A stretch of 64,000 bases of DNA from Paracentrotus lividus (Eukaryota > Echinodermata > Echinoidea > Camarodonta > Echinidae), in NCBI GenBank assembly GCA_940671915.1, contig CALNVZ010003433.1, forward strand, positions 47,775,134 to 47,839,133, written 5' to 3'. The notes under the pieces were generated by a model, which worked only from the letters and a program-made list of their open reading frames with translations, had not been told where the DNA came from and did not search any database. A program made the position numbers and the translations under genes. This document shows, piece by piece, positions 53,144-64,000 of the stretch; position 1 is the first letter of the stretch, and the number at the start of each line of letters is the position of its first letter.

Positions 53144-53615
53144 CAGTGCGTATCAATAAAAACGGGACAGTTTTGAAATGTCTATCAAAATTTTGTTTCA
53201 AATAATGATGTCTATATTTTTATGTTAATAGATGCTCTGAAGTCTTATCTTTCAAATGAAATTTAAAAAAATTAGTTTCGTTTATGCTTGAGCGAACACG
53301 GAACGTTTATGTCGAGGGCTCAAAAAAAGGCTTGCGCACAATTCAAAGGGTATTGAAATTTTGCCATTATTCTGAATCAGGTAGGCCTACTCCCATTAGG
53401 ATTTATTGTTGCTTTGCACAGATCAGTCATTATGTTAGTCGTTTGAGTTGATTTCCTATGATTCTTTCAATGATTTAATCAATCATTCGAACTATCAATC
53501 AAAAAGTTATCGATAAATCAATCAATCATTTAAACAAACAATGAATAACTCAAATAATCAATAATTCAAAAAGTCAATGTATCAATCAATCATTCAGTCA
53601 CTTGATCAATCGATG

Positions 53616-53646
<31 letters not shown>

Positions 53647-54473
53647 CAAATAATCAAACAAACAAATAAATCAGTCAATTAATTAATCAATCAATTAATC
53701 AATCAATCAATCAACCAACCAAACAAATCAACCCATAAATCACTCATTTCGGAATTTAAAAGTAAGACACAATCAACCTTTCATTCGTAAAAACACATTT
53801 TTTCTTTTCTATTGTAATCAACAGAAGTAAAACAAATGAATTCATGTCCGTTACTTTTTTTTATTTACAAGCGTAACATTGGGTTTAAAAAACAAAACAA
53901 AAATTATCATAAAATATCAAGGCAATATCCAGATTGTGGCTCGCCCACCGTGTGACGGACGGCACCGGACGATGGACGGACGTACAACGGACTGACGGAC
54001 GCCATTTGTATCCAAATGCTAATCCCCTTATTTGGGTTGACAAAAAACTTTATTATTTTTAATTGTTTTTTTTTAAGTATGAAGAAATATTCAATGCTAA
54101 AATATAACATATTAAAATAATATTAATAATAATAATAAAATTAAGTAAATAAATAGCTTTTTAAATGAATTTTGAAAGCATAATTTGAAAATAATGGTAA
54201 AGAAAATGAAACCGTTAAGAGGAAGTCTGCTGATTAGTAAGAAGTCTGATGATCTTATTTCTTATTTTCTGCCATTTGTGCGCAAGCCTATTTTTGAGCC
54301 CCCGACAAACACGTTCCGTGTTCACTCAAGCATGAAGGAAACTTAATTTTTTAAATTGCATTTGAAAGATAAGACTTCAGAGCATCTATTAACATCAAAA
54401 TATTGAAATCATAATTTGAAAAAAAAATTTGATAGACTTTTCAAAACTGTCCCGTTTTTATTGATACGCACTG
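53144..54473. mobile_element. TIR element, CAGTGCGTATC family, copy 2
   Basis: Termini as in 2261-3180, with TA on both sides. 1330 bp. The interior has a long ATCA tandem array at 53460-53720 and no transposase. Inserted in the 3' untranslated part of LINE B. Confidence 0.88.
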
Positions 54474-55167
54474 TATAGATACGGAGGGAACACTCTATTC
54501 AGAACCATTAATACAATGGCTCTGTTCTCCCTATAGAGGTCCGCAGTACAACAAAACATATAAACATAATATGAAATTAATATAAGATTATTTAAAATAT
54601 AAATGTAAATTACAATAAGATTACCATAAATGATTCAAAATCCCAAACCCTACCCCCCCCATCCCATGTACCAAAAGTTTACAAATAAAAACCTTTCATC
54701 CATTCCTTTAGGTCATTTTTGAAAGAAGTTAGTGTATTTGATGTGCTAAAATTGAGTGGTAGGTCATTACACATCTTAGATCCGCGATAGAAAGTCCGCT
54801 TACAGTAATTAGTTTGGGGTTTTGGTAGTACAAAGCTTTCAGCATTTTTTAGAGCATAATTTGTTTCTTTGTGGACAAGATTATTTTGCATATAATGAGG
54901 GGTTAAATCATGTAAAATCTTATACATCATACATGTGCTTACTACGTCTTGTTTTTAAGGTTTCCCATTTTAGAATATCATGAATTTGGAATATGGAAGT
55001 ATGAATGTATGGGTTTATCCTAAGAATGATTCTTCCCGCCCTATTTTGAAGTTTTTGAAGTTGGTCCAGGAATTTATTTGGAGAAGATTGCCAAATATTA
55101 TCTGCGTAGTCAAAATGAGGAAGGATAACAGATTGATAGATTATATTTAGGTAAGTTTCGTTTAGTA

Positions 55168-56036
55168 GGGGAGACTGGGGTAATTATGGCCCTGGGGTAA
55201 TTATGGCCCCTTTGTCTTTGAGAGCTTATAATTCTTTGCTGCATTACACAATGATAATTTAATTTTTACACATGCCTAGCTAAACTCTTCCTACTATCAT
55301 ATGAAAAAAATAAACCATTTACATGAAATTTTGTGCTTAGGGGAGCCTAAAATGTACGGCAATTATTCTGTTCGTTGGAAAGTGGCAAGTCTGCTTTTTT
55401 ATGTGGGGTGTGATATCATTAATTAAAATCCTTTAAGATGAAATTTTGATTGAAACTGAAACAATAGGAAGTAAAAAACACAACAGAAAAACTTCCACCT
55501 GAATATCTTCAATAGTAGAGCTGTAAAGGGGGATCAAATTGAAAATGTCATTTGGGGTAATTATGGCCCCCAATGCATAAACAGTGTATAAGCGCAGATA
55601 AGCGTAGATGGGGACATTCACTTGTACGATTTTGTACATAAATATATGTATTGCTTTGATTGCAAAATTTCAACATTTTGGCTGAACCAATTATTGACTA
55701 AATCATTGTTGGTGGTTGATAAGTGTATTAGGAATACCCAACAACATTTATTATACATTACCATCATTAATTAGCATAATATCTTTGAATTCATACAGTC
55801 ATTACAAGAGGGGCCATAAATACCCCAACCCGTGGGGGTAGTTATGGCCCCCCAAAGTTTTTAACATAATGGTAATTAATATGCAAATGAGAAGTAGCAG
55901 GTTTATACTTTCTATTGTATATTATAGGTATATAGATTGACTGTATTTTTACATAATTAGAATATCATTGGACTTTTCATTTAATGGTAGTAATAGGAAA
56001 TGTGAAAAAGGGGGCCATAATTACCCCAGTCTCCCC
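55168..56036. mobile_element. TA-flanked element built on GGGGTAATTATGGCCCC
   Basis: GGGGAGACTGGGGTAATTAT at the left, its inverse at the right, TA on each side; 869 bp. Further copies of GGGGTAATTATGGCCCC or near relatives lie at about 55194, 55555, 55812 and 55837. No transposase. Confidence 0.85.
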
Positions 56037-58197
56037 TATATGTTTTAACCTGCCTAGAAAGCTTACCATTTTCCCAACCTTCTTTATAAGTTCTCTTAAG
56101 TGAAAGTCCCGTTTTAATTTAGAGTCGATATTCATTCCTAAGTATTTAATGCTCTTCACCTGACTAATAATATGATTACCTATTTTCAAATTTAAGGTAT
56201 TATGTTTATTTAGCATATAATTTGATCCTATCATCATTGATACAGTTTTTTCACAATTGCTATATAATTTATTCTGATTCATCCACTTTGAAAGAGATTT
56301 TGATTCATAATTCATAACTGACTGTACCTCAAAGGGATCTTTATGTGAGTAGTATATAACAGTATCATCTGCGTACAAATGTATAAACTGCAATTATTAA
56401 ACACTTCAGATAAGTCATTTATGTATATTATGAACAATATAGGCCCCAAAATTGAGCCTTGCGGGACACCATGTGTTAATATCAATTCACTAGATGAAAA
56501 ATTATTAATTGAAGTATACATTTTACGATTACATATATAGTTATAAAACCACTTTAGCATTCGGCCATTCACTCCAATAGAAGCCAGTTTCTGTAAGAGA
56601 ATTCTGTGGTCAACTAAATCGAATGCCTTTTTTAGATCAACAAAAAGGGCCCCTGTATACAATCCTTTATCAGTTGCAATACAATGGTTCAAAAACTATT
56701 TAACAAATAGGAAACAATGTGTGTACTATATGACTCAACAAAATCAGAATTGTTACCAATAGAATGCGGGGTGCCACAAGGTTCAATTCTTGGTCAATTG
56801 TTATTTTTTATTTATGTCAATGATATTTCATATTCATCAAATGCATTACAATATATTCTATTTGCTAATGACACCAATGCATTATGTTCCAACTCAGATT
56901 TGAATTCCCTGTTGAGAACAATAGCGAAGTACCCAAGTTATCAAAATGGTTTAAAAGTAATAAGCTGTCCCTCAACCTAAAAAATAAATAAATTTATATA
57001 CTTTCAAAACAGACAAAACACCAATGATATACCCCTATTGAAATTGTATTGGATGGCGTACCATTGGAAAAATTAGAAAATGCAAAGTTTCTTGGTGTTT
57101 TAATAAATGAAAACCTGAGATGGAATTGCCACGTACGAAATATTTCTAAAATAATATCACGTAATGTGGGTATAAATTGAAATACTATGTACCTTTAAAT
57201 GTGTTGTTTATGTTATACAATTCTTTAGCTCTGCCATATATCTCATATTGTAATATTATGTGGGCAAATACAACTACAAATACCAATAAAGTCTCATTGT
57301 TATAAAAGAAAGCTATGCGCATATTTTTTTTTTATGTACCAATTCGCAATACCGAGATCACACAATCCATTATTTGCTCAATTAAAAACCCTTAACCTGC
57401 TTAAAGCTGTTGATATTTTTTTTCTACAAAATGCAAATTTTATATTCCGCTTAAAAAATAATCAACTTCCGTCATATTTCCCTCCATTGTTAAACTTACA
57501 TAGAGATGTCCACTCTTATCCCACTAGACAAGCGAACAAATTTCATTTAAGTGACCCTAAAACGGCATTGGCTCTTAAATCTATTCGACACACTGGTCCA
57601 GATATTTGGAATTCTCTTCCTATTGAAATCCGCAATTTGAACACACTGTATACCTTAAAGAAAGCTTGAAAGTCTATGTTATTAGTACGTACTGAGCATT
57701 TACCTACTACATTTTGCTTATTTGACATGATGAAAACACTTATGTATTTATTAATTGTCTATGACCTGGCAACAATCTCTATAGATGATCCTATTTCTTC
57801 TCCGCAAGTCATCTTCTTGTTACTTAAAAAATGAAAAAAATGTTTTATGTATTAATTGAACTTTTTCTAAGTTACATATATAATTGTAGGGTGCTAGCTC
57901 ATCAAGCACCATGCTTATGCCGCAGTCTTCCCATGTCTGTCACAATCTATGTTATTCATAATATTCTGTTACATCTCCTCTTTTAAAATGAAATTTGCAT
58001 GAATCTTAATACTACTTTTTTCATAAAATGTATATGTGAATAATGATGTGGAAAATAAAATCAATTCAATTCAATTGTTTGAGCCAATCGGATGTTTAAA
58101 TGGTGATATATTAATGAATGACTATAAACATTTTATAAGCGTACCATGTGTCTCTAAAAACAGTACAATGGAGGAAAAATTTCCCGTTACTTGCACT

Positions 58198-58203
58198 TTT
58201 TAT
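58198..58203 (-). other. CAV: Candidate caveolin polyadenylation signal
   Basis: AATAAA on the minus strand about 90 nt past the stop codon. It is the nearest canonical signal downstream of the caveolin TAA. Confidence 0.45.
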
Positions 58204-58290
58204 TGAAGCATGACTGTAATGAACAGATGACATACACTGACAGCATGTAGATAGGCCCCATAACTCAAATTTTGGCTAGCATCCACAAAA

Positions 58291-58581
58291 TTACACATCC
58301 CTTTGTGATGTCTTCATGTTGACTGTGATGTCGGAACGGTTGAGCTTGAGGTTTCCTTTGATCCCAGAGAATGCCAACGAGGCCGAATGAAAGATAGGAT
58401 CCAGGAGACAGCGAACGAAAGGCTCGTAGAACAATCTGAACAGCCTGATGGCCACGAAGAATGTCTTCAAGAAGGGTTGGAAGACCCATATGGCAATGAA
58501 ATGCGCGGCTGCGAAGAAGGTTGCCCACCAGAACGCCAGGAATGGCCCGTAGATGAAAGTGCACAAGGCATAGTTAACGAA
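58291..58581 (-). CDS. CAV: Caveolin exon 3: membrane hairpin and C-terminus
   Basis: Acceptor CCCTTTAG, then 96 codons and TAA. The hydrophobic run FLAFWWATFFAAAHFIAIWV is followed by the amphipathic LFRLFYEPFVRCLLDPIF region, whose pattern matches the caveolin C-terminal domain (SLCxRTFCNPLF in vertebrates). Confidence 0.9.
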   Translation of the reverse strand, partial: FVNYALCTFIYGPFLAFWWATFFAAAHFIAIWVFQPFLKTFFVAIRLFRLFYEPFVRCLLDPIFHSASLAFSGIKGNLKLNRSDITVNMKTSQRDV

Positions 58582-61500
58582 CTAAAGGGCACAAAAGTTA
58601 AACGAAAAAGAGTTATTAAAGAGAGTTTTTGGGGATGGCGTAATGATTGCGCGAAATTGATATCTTTTTTTATGCAGTTTTTTTTTTCCTATGTAGCCTT
58701 CAAAAGGCATAAGCTGATGAAAAATACAAAAAAGTCAATACCGACTCACATTTTCTATTATCTTTTATTCCGTTAGAATAAAAATGGAACACGGTTCTTC
58801 CACATTGTTGCCCATGAGAAAACTCCCATAACTTACCCCAAAGTTACTAACGTAATCATTGATAAGAAACAAAGCTTCTACAGAATATATAATTAGTTAC
58901 AGTATATCGTTGATGTTGATATTGCTCTTGCCATTACCTGGTAAAATATTCTTTATTTCTATCATTGATCATGTACATATTACGCCAATGTTATACACTG
59001 TGTCCCACAAAAAAAGGTAATGGCACTTTAGATAGGTATAATATTGAAATTACAATATTATATCGCTTATATCTTTACACTCGTAAACTACAATTCCCTT
59101 TCTACAATTGTATTAATTTTTATGTGATATGGACCAAGAATTACAAAGATATGAGCATTTTGTCATTACACATCAGGAAACCGCTTCATCCAAGTTTGTA
59201 TTGAGTAGTACCGGATGTATTGAATAACATAAACCCAAGTTTGATCAGTAATACATTGAAAAATTATTTCAGTAGTAATTATTAAATTTTTAAAAAAAAA
59301 GTAAAAACTAATTCAGAATTGGAATGTACTAGCATAACAAATAAAGTAATAACTAACCATCACAAACAATACTTTCAAATAAACTATAAATTTTATGGAG
59401 CCTCATACAGTGTTAAATCCTAATGATGTCCAGTAAAGTCTGCTTTTAAGCACGATTTAGATTGGAGACACTTCAATCTTAAGTGCCATTCCACGAAATG
59501 GTGGCCAAGGGTTTGAAGTGCATGGATCATATAACATATTTGTGTTTATTATATTGTTACCACAAGGTTTTAAGAGGTTTTCAAAGGTTTTTTAGAGGTT
59601 TTCTAGACGTTCTTAAAACGTTTTTTTAGTAAATTTCAAGATTTTAAAAACGTTTTAAGAACGTTCCAAACGTTTTTTAAAGGACTTCTGAATGTTCTAA
59701 CAACGTCCACAATATATTTAGAACATTTTCAAAAAGTTTTTTTTTATGTCTCGAGCTTCCGAAAGGTTTTTAAAGGTTTTTTATTGGTTCTTTTAACGTT
59801 TATAAAACGTTACGTTTTTAAAACGTCCAATAAAACGTTTTTAAAACGTCTAAAACCTATCCCATTTTGACGTCCATAAAACGTTTTTACAAAACGTCCA
59901 AAAAACCAACTTGGCACGTTTTAAAAACGTTTTTAAAACGTCCGTTTGTAAGTTGGGAAAATGCACCGCTTGAAACTTCGTGATTAACCAGCATGCACTT
60001 GCGGTGCAGTATGAATCATTTGTCTACAACTGCCGCTAATCTCCAACCCCCCGCCCCCCCCCCCAAACGGAATGAATGACTTATCGAACCAAAAGAGGCA
60101 CAATCAACTGGCTAACTCAAATTTAAAAAAAATGGCCAGTAACACAAAGTTTGCGATCCAATCCGAAAATTGGAAAGAACTACTCTGATTGGCGACTGGT
60201 CAGTCTTTTGAACCAAAAGCGCGTGCAACAAAGATCGTGATTGGCTATTGCCATTTTGCGATTGATTGCAAACCTTTGTTGTGATGTAGCCTACAGCACC
60301 AATAAGGGTGCTATCTCACTTCGCGGAGACGTCTCCGCGACAGATTAGAAATTTCGTTTCCGCGACGGATAAATAGTATTGGAGACGTCTCGGAGACGTC
60401 TCCTGAATTTTGGAGACGGATTTTTTTTCACAAATTGTCGCGGAGACGTCTCGGAGACGTCTCCGCGACAATTTATGAAACAAAATCCGTCTCCGAGACG
60501 TCTCGGAGACGTCTCCTGAATTTCGGAGACGGTTTTTTTTTTATCGCATATTGTCGCAGAGACGTCTCCGCGACAATTTATGAAACAAAATCCGTCTCCG
60601 AGACGTCTTGGAAACGTCTCCTGAATTTCGGAGACGGTTTTTTTATTATCGCAAATTGTCGCAGAGATGTCTCGGAGACGTCTCTAATACTATTATCCGT
60701 CGCGGAGACGAAATTTCTATTCTGTCGCGGAGACGTCTATGCGAAGTGAGATAGCACCCTAACTGATATGAAATAAGAAGAAAGAGAAGGAGAGAAAAAT
60801 ACTTACATGGGTGTATTTATAGATTGCACCATTAACCTTGTCCATAAACGAGAATCCTTTGATGTCTTTAGATTCCATGAAGATATCAGTAAAGCCGATC
60901 TGTAATCCATCAAAATTAAAATAATTATTTTAATTAATATAAGTGAGGCACAATCTCATAATCCCTTTCATATTTCCTAGGATTTCGTTCGGATAATCGA
61001 GTCTAAGGGCAAATGGATGACATCGACGGTTTTCAGATATGGTAATAAAAACCCAAGTTTTTATTTCGGTTAAAATCCAGTTGGACGAAGTGCTTGTTTT
61101 TTGTTGTTGTTGTTGTTGTTTATGTTTTTTTTAGCGGGGAGGGCTTTGGCCGCCCCCAAAAATCTGAAATCATCTGAGAAGCGTTAATGACTTACCCACA
61201 AATGTCATTGACTATTATGATTGGAACATAATAGGATCGGGGAGCCCATATGTTGTCAGTAACCAAGAGCCATTAACAGAGTTTGGCCAACCCGGTTAGA
61301 GTAGGTTACAAAATGCGCCACTTTACCCAACAGAGTTGACCAAACTCTGTTTATTGTTGGGTCTGCGGTAATATCTACTGGAAACCTCTTCAAAAACTAC
61401 GAAAGACGTTTATATGTCTGTGCTTACCGAAACATGTGGGGTGAGATCGTAAGATTCCCTTTCAATCATGTCCATGAGGCGTTCAGGAGAAGGTGCTTCA

Positions 61501-61793
61501 TCATCTAACGGTACCTGGCCGACCTGGTTAAGAGCGGCCTGCGTATAAACGGCCTGCAGTGGTATCTGGCCAAATTGTGGGAGAACAGATGGCAGTGGTA
61601 TCTGACCAAGAACGGAAGGCCCTGGCATCTGACCGACTTGATCAATAGCGGCTTGAGTAGCTGCCTGTGTAGCAGCTTGCAGGGGTACGGCGGCCTGGTT
61701 TATAGCGGCTCCGGTAGCGGCCTGCGTAGCTGCTTGCATTGGAATGTTAACGGCTTGTCGGCCCAATCCTGACAGAACATTAGCTGGATCCAT
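58291..61793 (-). CDS. CAV: Caveolin, complete, three exons
   Basis: Exons 61428-61793, 60807-60899 and 58291-58581 join in phase 0 to 249 residues ending in TAA. Caveolins are membrane scaffold proteins that insert a re-entrant hydrophobic segment into the cytoplasmic leaflet and build caveolae. Seen here: IERESYDLTPHVS before the signature region; a divergent signature IGFTDIFMES where vertebrates have FEDVIAEP; a scaffolding-like stretch FSFMDKVNGAIYKYTHFVNY; a hydrophobic intramembrane segment about 158-190; and the C-terminal amphipathic region with Cys211. Cys160 and Cys211 are possible palmitoylation sites. The N-terminal 100 residues are an Ala/Gln/Pro-rich repeat, so the protein is longer than the usual 150-180 residues. 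It lies upstream of, and on the same strand as, PLCL. Confidence 0.9.
59560..59955. repeat. AACGTT palindrome array in caveolin intron 2
   Basis: Dense AAAACGTTTT, AAAACGTCC and GGTTTTAAGAGGTTTT words for nearly 400 bp, both orientations, able to fold on itself. Nothing coding. Confidence 0.7.
60305..60760. mobile_element. GACGTCTC foldback, copy 3, next to caveolin exon 2
   Basis: AGGGTGCTATCTCACTTCGC at the left and GCGAAGTGAGATAGCACCCT at the right. The interior holds GAGACGTCTC words and two near-identical units of about 110 bp (from CCGCGACAATTTATGAAAC). It ends about 40 bp inside caveolin intron 2, beside the exon 2 donor. Confidence 0.88.
60807..60899 (-). CDS. CAV: Caveolin exon 2: signature region
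   Basis: 93 nt (31 codons) between acceptor GATTACAG and donor GTAAGT. Encodes IGFTDIFMESKDIKGFSF, then MDKVNGAIYKYTH. It aligns with the caveolin signature and the start of the scaffolding domain. Confidence 0.9.
61428..61793 (-). CDS. CAV: Caveolin exon 1: repetitive N-terminal extension
   Basis: 122 codons from ATGGATCCA to a GTAAGC donor. It contains two copies of a QAATQAA block (about 20-27 and 38-49), then QIPLP/QIPLQ/QVPL repeats, and finally ERLMDMIERESYDLTPHVS, the normal caveolin lead-in to the signature. No signal peptide, as expected for a cytosol-facing hairpin protein. Confidence 0.87.
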
Positions 61794-63212
61794 ATTTTCT
61801 TATTTTCCACTTCCTTTTGAATTGAATAGAGAAAATGGAAAGATTCATTCATAATTATTTGAACAAAAAAAAGAATTGCTTTAGATGTACCACATGGAAC
61901 TGTTCTTGGACCACCCTTGTTTATCTTCTTCTTCTCGAGTCCTTTCTCCTATTCTTCTGTTTGATTTGTAATTATACCTGATTACATTTTAAAGATTATA
62001 TATATATATATATATATATATATCTTACTAAAACGGGCCTTAAGGGGAACTGAGAAGAATAGCTTTATTCAGTCAGGATTCCCCTGGTAAAAAGAGAATG
62101 AAAAACAGCAACAAGAAACAGACGAAGAGAGAGATAGAGAGAGAGAGAGAAAGGGGAAGAGAGAGGAAGAGATAACGAATGAAATATATAAGGGAGAGAG
62201 TGGAAGATGAAAATAGGAAAAAGAACTAAAAAGAACATTATTGAGTAATTGAGATATGAACTAAAAAAGTTTTATAATAGACACAAAGTCATTTGGAAAC
62301 AAGTAACATTGTGCAAAACATTTTTGTTTGGGGGGGGTGGAGGTTTGGGGAAGCTTGTTTATTCTCTATTTATGGGCACACAATTGTTTATTCATTGATA
62401 GTATTCATTGTATTGGAACGTTAAAAGTGTTGAACAGTCAATGCTTCTGATAACTGCATGAACAGTTTGTTTTCCTTTTGTTCTGTTTTTCCTATATGAT
62501 CCTGAGGTGTTAAACCCCTCATTAATTATGATTTTTTTTTTTTGAGCACTTAATTTATTTCAAATAAATTGATGGGTGAAAAAAAAAATCAGCTTGCATT
62601 TTTTAAATCAAGATGATCCAAATAAATGGACGGTGTTTCATATTAGATAAAATATACTTTTTTTTATAATTTCTCACCCTAATCAAGACGAAGGGGTCAC
62701 ACTCTTTTACACTACATCTACACTCATACAATATTAGGGTGTTATAAGATGTTTTCTTGAGATAGAAACATTACATTTTTAACTACACTGTTTGGTCAAA
62801 AGGTTGGATTTTTTTATTGATCCAGCCACATAAATAATTTGATGTTTATTTTATTATTTGTTTTTATTATTGGATTTTCCTAAACCATGACCGGGTATTG
62901 TAAATTGAAAAAAAAGTACTTTCATCCACCACAATAACCATTCTGGCAACTTATTTTGACTTACTAAAGCCCCCTCGGTGCTATCCCATGAATCGCTTTT
63001 GAGGTGTAGGGTTGCTATTGGTCTTAAATCTAGGTTTAAAAACAATGGTTTCTTGTCTAAGTGAGGGTTGAATCAAAAAGTGGGACTGTTTAAAGAATAT
63101 AAATAATAAAAATATTCTACCGTTATGGTAAAAAACAGAGAGAGAAAAAAACCTTTTAACAATCAATTTTATTATTTCTTCAATTTTTCTTTCGTCTAAG
63201 AAATAACCATAG
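61794..63212. other. Region upstream of caveolin: simple repeats only
   Basis: TA microsatellite at 61997-62023 and GA-rich tract at 62100-62180. No TATA box or initiator I can defend, and no further gene. Confidence 0.45.
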
Positions 63213-63378
63213 CAATAGTGGATCCAGGATTTTGAAATACGAGTGGTGCATCCTGAAAATTTGAGTAAAAACATAGGTGCAGGCGAAATTTTTCCAATTT
63301 TAACATATACAGTCAATCATTTTTTTTTAATCAAAGAAGGGGTGCGGGTCTCCTGCGCCCCGTCTGGATCCGCCACTG
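63213..63378. repeat. Possible short hAT-like remnant
   Basis: AGTGGATCCAGGATTTT at the left and GTCTGGATCCGCCACT at the right are roughly inverse. Such ends are typical of hAT-like elements, but no target duplication is clear. Confidence 0.4.
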
Positions 63379-63479
63379 CCAGGTCCCGGAGAGTTGAGAC
63401 GGACTAACAAATTCAAGAAATTTAAGCTGGAGCAAAATGATGTGGCTAGAGCAAAAAAAAACCAAAAACAAACAAAAAC

Positions 63480-63575
63480 AAAAAACAAAACAAAAAACAT
63501 AACAAATAACAATAGTAATAATAATAAAAATAATAATAATATAAATAAACATAATTAATAATAAAAAAAATAATA
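63480..63575. repeat. CAAAA and AAT simple repeats
   Basis: Low-complexity A-rich stretch; the open frames across it are spurious. Confidence 0.8.
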
Positions 63576-63893
63576 GTATTCAAGCTTATGAACAACATGT
63601 AAATTCTGCTGGTTCTTTTGAAGTTCGTATTTTTAAGGTAATAAATTGCTCCAAAATGCCTTTAAAAAAAATATAGAAATACCAAATTTTTGTTAACATT
63701 TTAAAAGTGTTAGATACGTTTATACCTTGGTATCACAGAAAACAATTACATGTATATTTCAAGTCCAAAATGTTTATATTTCATGATACCGAATAGTACT
63801 TACATGTAAAAAAAGCACTTAAACAGGGAGGGAAACTACTGGGCACAAACAGAATAACAGAATAAGCTTTAATCATTTTATTCGATGACACAA

Positions 63894-63960
63894 AGCGCCC
63901 CCATTTGGTGACATAAGGATATTAGGGTAAAAACATACGCCCCCATTTGGTGACATGAGG
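63894..63960. repeat. Two-unit direct repeat
   Basis: CGCCCCCATTTGGTGACAT occurs twice, about 43 bp apart. Confidence 0.8.
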
Positions 63961-64000
63961 AAAGTGAGTAAAAAACATATAAACAAAAGTTCTGCGTTGG

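Larger units (their letters stand above)
53067..56672 (-). mobile_element. LINE B, inserted in LINE A and itself split by two elements
   Basis: Minus-strand RT begins GLYTGALFVDLKKAFDLVDH (5'-truncated). It has HGVPQGSILGPILF and YADDTVIYYS, breaks at 56037, resumes at 55167 with the thumb (HFDYADNIW, PHYMQNNLVHKETNY, CNDLPLNFS; stop at 54679), and ends in ACCAT repeats at 53067-53085 after the MITE 53144-54473. Confidence 0.85.
52051..58076 (+). mobile_element. LINE A (CR1/L2-like), split by a nested LINE
   Basis: The left part (52142-53066) has the EN-RT linker and RT fingers: KTYRNKL, NYRPVSILPS, GFRKIHSTEFA, DLSKAFDTLDH. The right part (56673-58076) resumes with QWFKNYLTNRKQCVYY, GVPQGSILG, FANDTNALC (an altered ADD motif) and thumb HNPLFAQLKTLNLLKAVDIF, then an AATTC tail at 58060-58076. 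Frameshifts and stops show decay. Confidence 0.87.

Noticed and set aside
58387-58776. 129-residue plus-strand frame
   Set aside because: Antisense shadow of caveolin exon 3 extended into intron sequence.
60435-60749. 104-residue plus-strand open frame with repeated SVSETSRRRLLNFGDG-type text
   Set aside because: It is the translation of GACGTCTC foldback repeats; the peptide repeats only because the DNA does.

Overview
This window is animal nuclear DNA. It is AT-rich and intron-bearing, with clean GT-AG splice sites, and it is crowded with non-LTR retrotransposons, tRNA-derived SINEs, terminal-inverted-repeat (TIR) elements and foldback elements. The repeat style, together with a single PLCL-type gene and a caveolin, points to a marine invertebrate deuterostome, most likely an echinoid. 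That assignment is an inference, made without any database search.

Two host genes can be assembled exon by exon, both on the minus strand. (1) A phospholipase C-like gene (PLCL/PRIP type) starts at 48416 and runs leftwards to at least 4374. Thirteen exons splice in one continuous frame to 550 residues: an N-terminal PP1-docking-like segment, PH domain, EF-hand region, complete X half of the catalytic barrel, and the acidic start of the X-Y linker. The Y half and C2 domain must lie to the left of the window. One intron (37086-39302) looks like a minor-spliceosome AT-AC intron. Unlike mammalian PRIPs, which are described as inactive, the X-domain positions equivalent to the PLC-delta1 catalytic residues are all present. 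(2) A complete three-exon caveolin (61793 down to 58291) encodes 249 residues with an unusual Ala/Gln-rich N-terminal repeat region.

The introns and the intergenic space (48.4-58.3 kb) are mostly mobile DNA. Non-LTR retrotransposon remains lie at 5.6-8.1, 8.2-9.3, 9.7-13.0, 17.8-18.1 and 43.2 kb. A nested stack lies at 52.1-58.1 kb: a LINE is split by an opposite-strand LINE, which is itself split by two different TA-flanked elements. Small TIR families include a pair of 93-bp TTAA-flanked twins, a hAT-like element with an 8-bp target duplication, and large near-palindromes. Two related elements at 31.5-32.8 and 41.9-42.7 kb carry tandem repeats rich in TGACCTTTGACCT, the DR1 nuclear-receptor word. 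At least three foldbacks are built from the 12-bp palindrome GGAGACGTCTCC.

The 25-N gap at 15144-15168 is flanked by two near-identical 1.7-kb copies and is almost certainly an unmerged contig overlap rather than a real duplication. Many frameshift-like indels between those copies show that local base quality is uneven.
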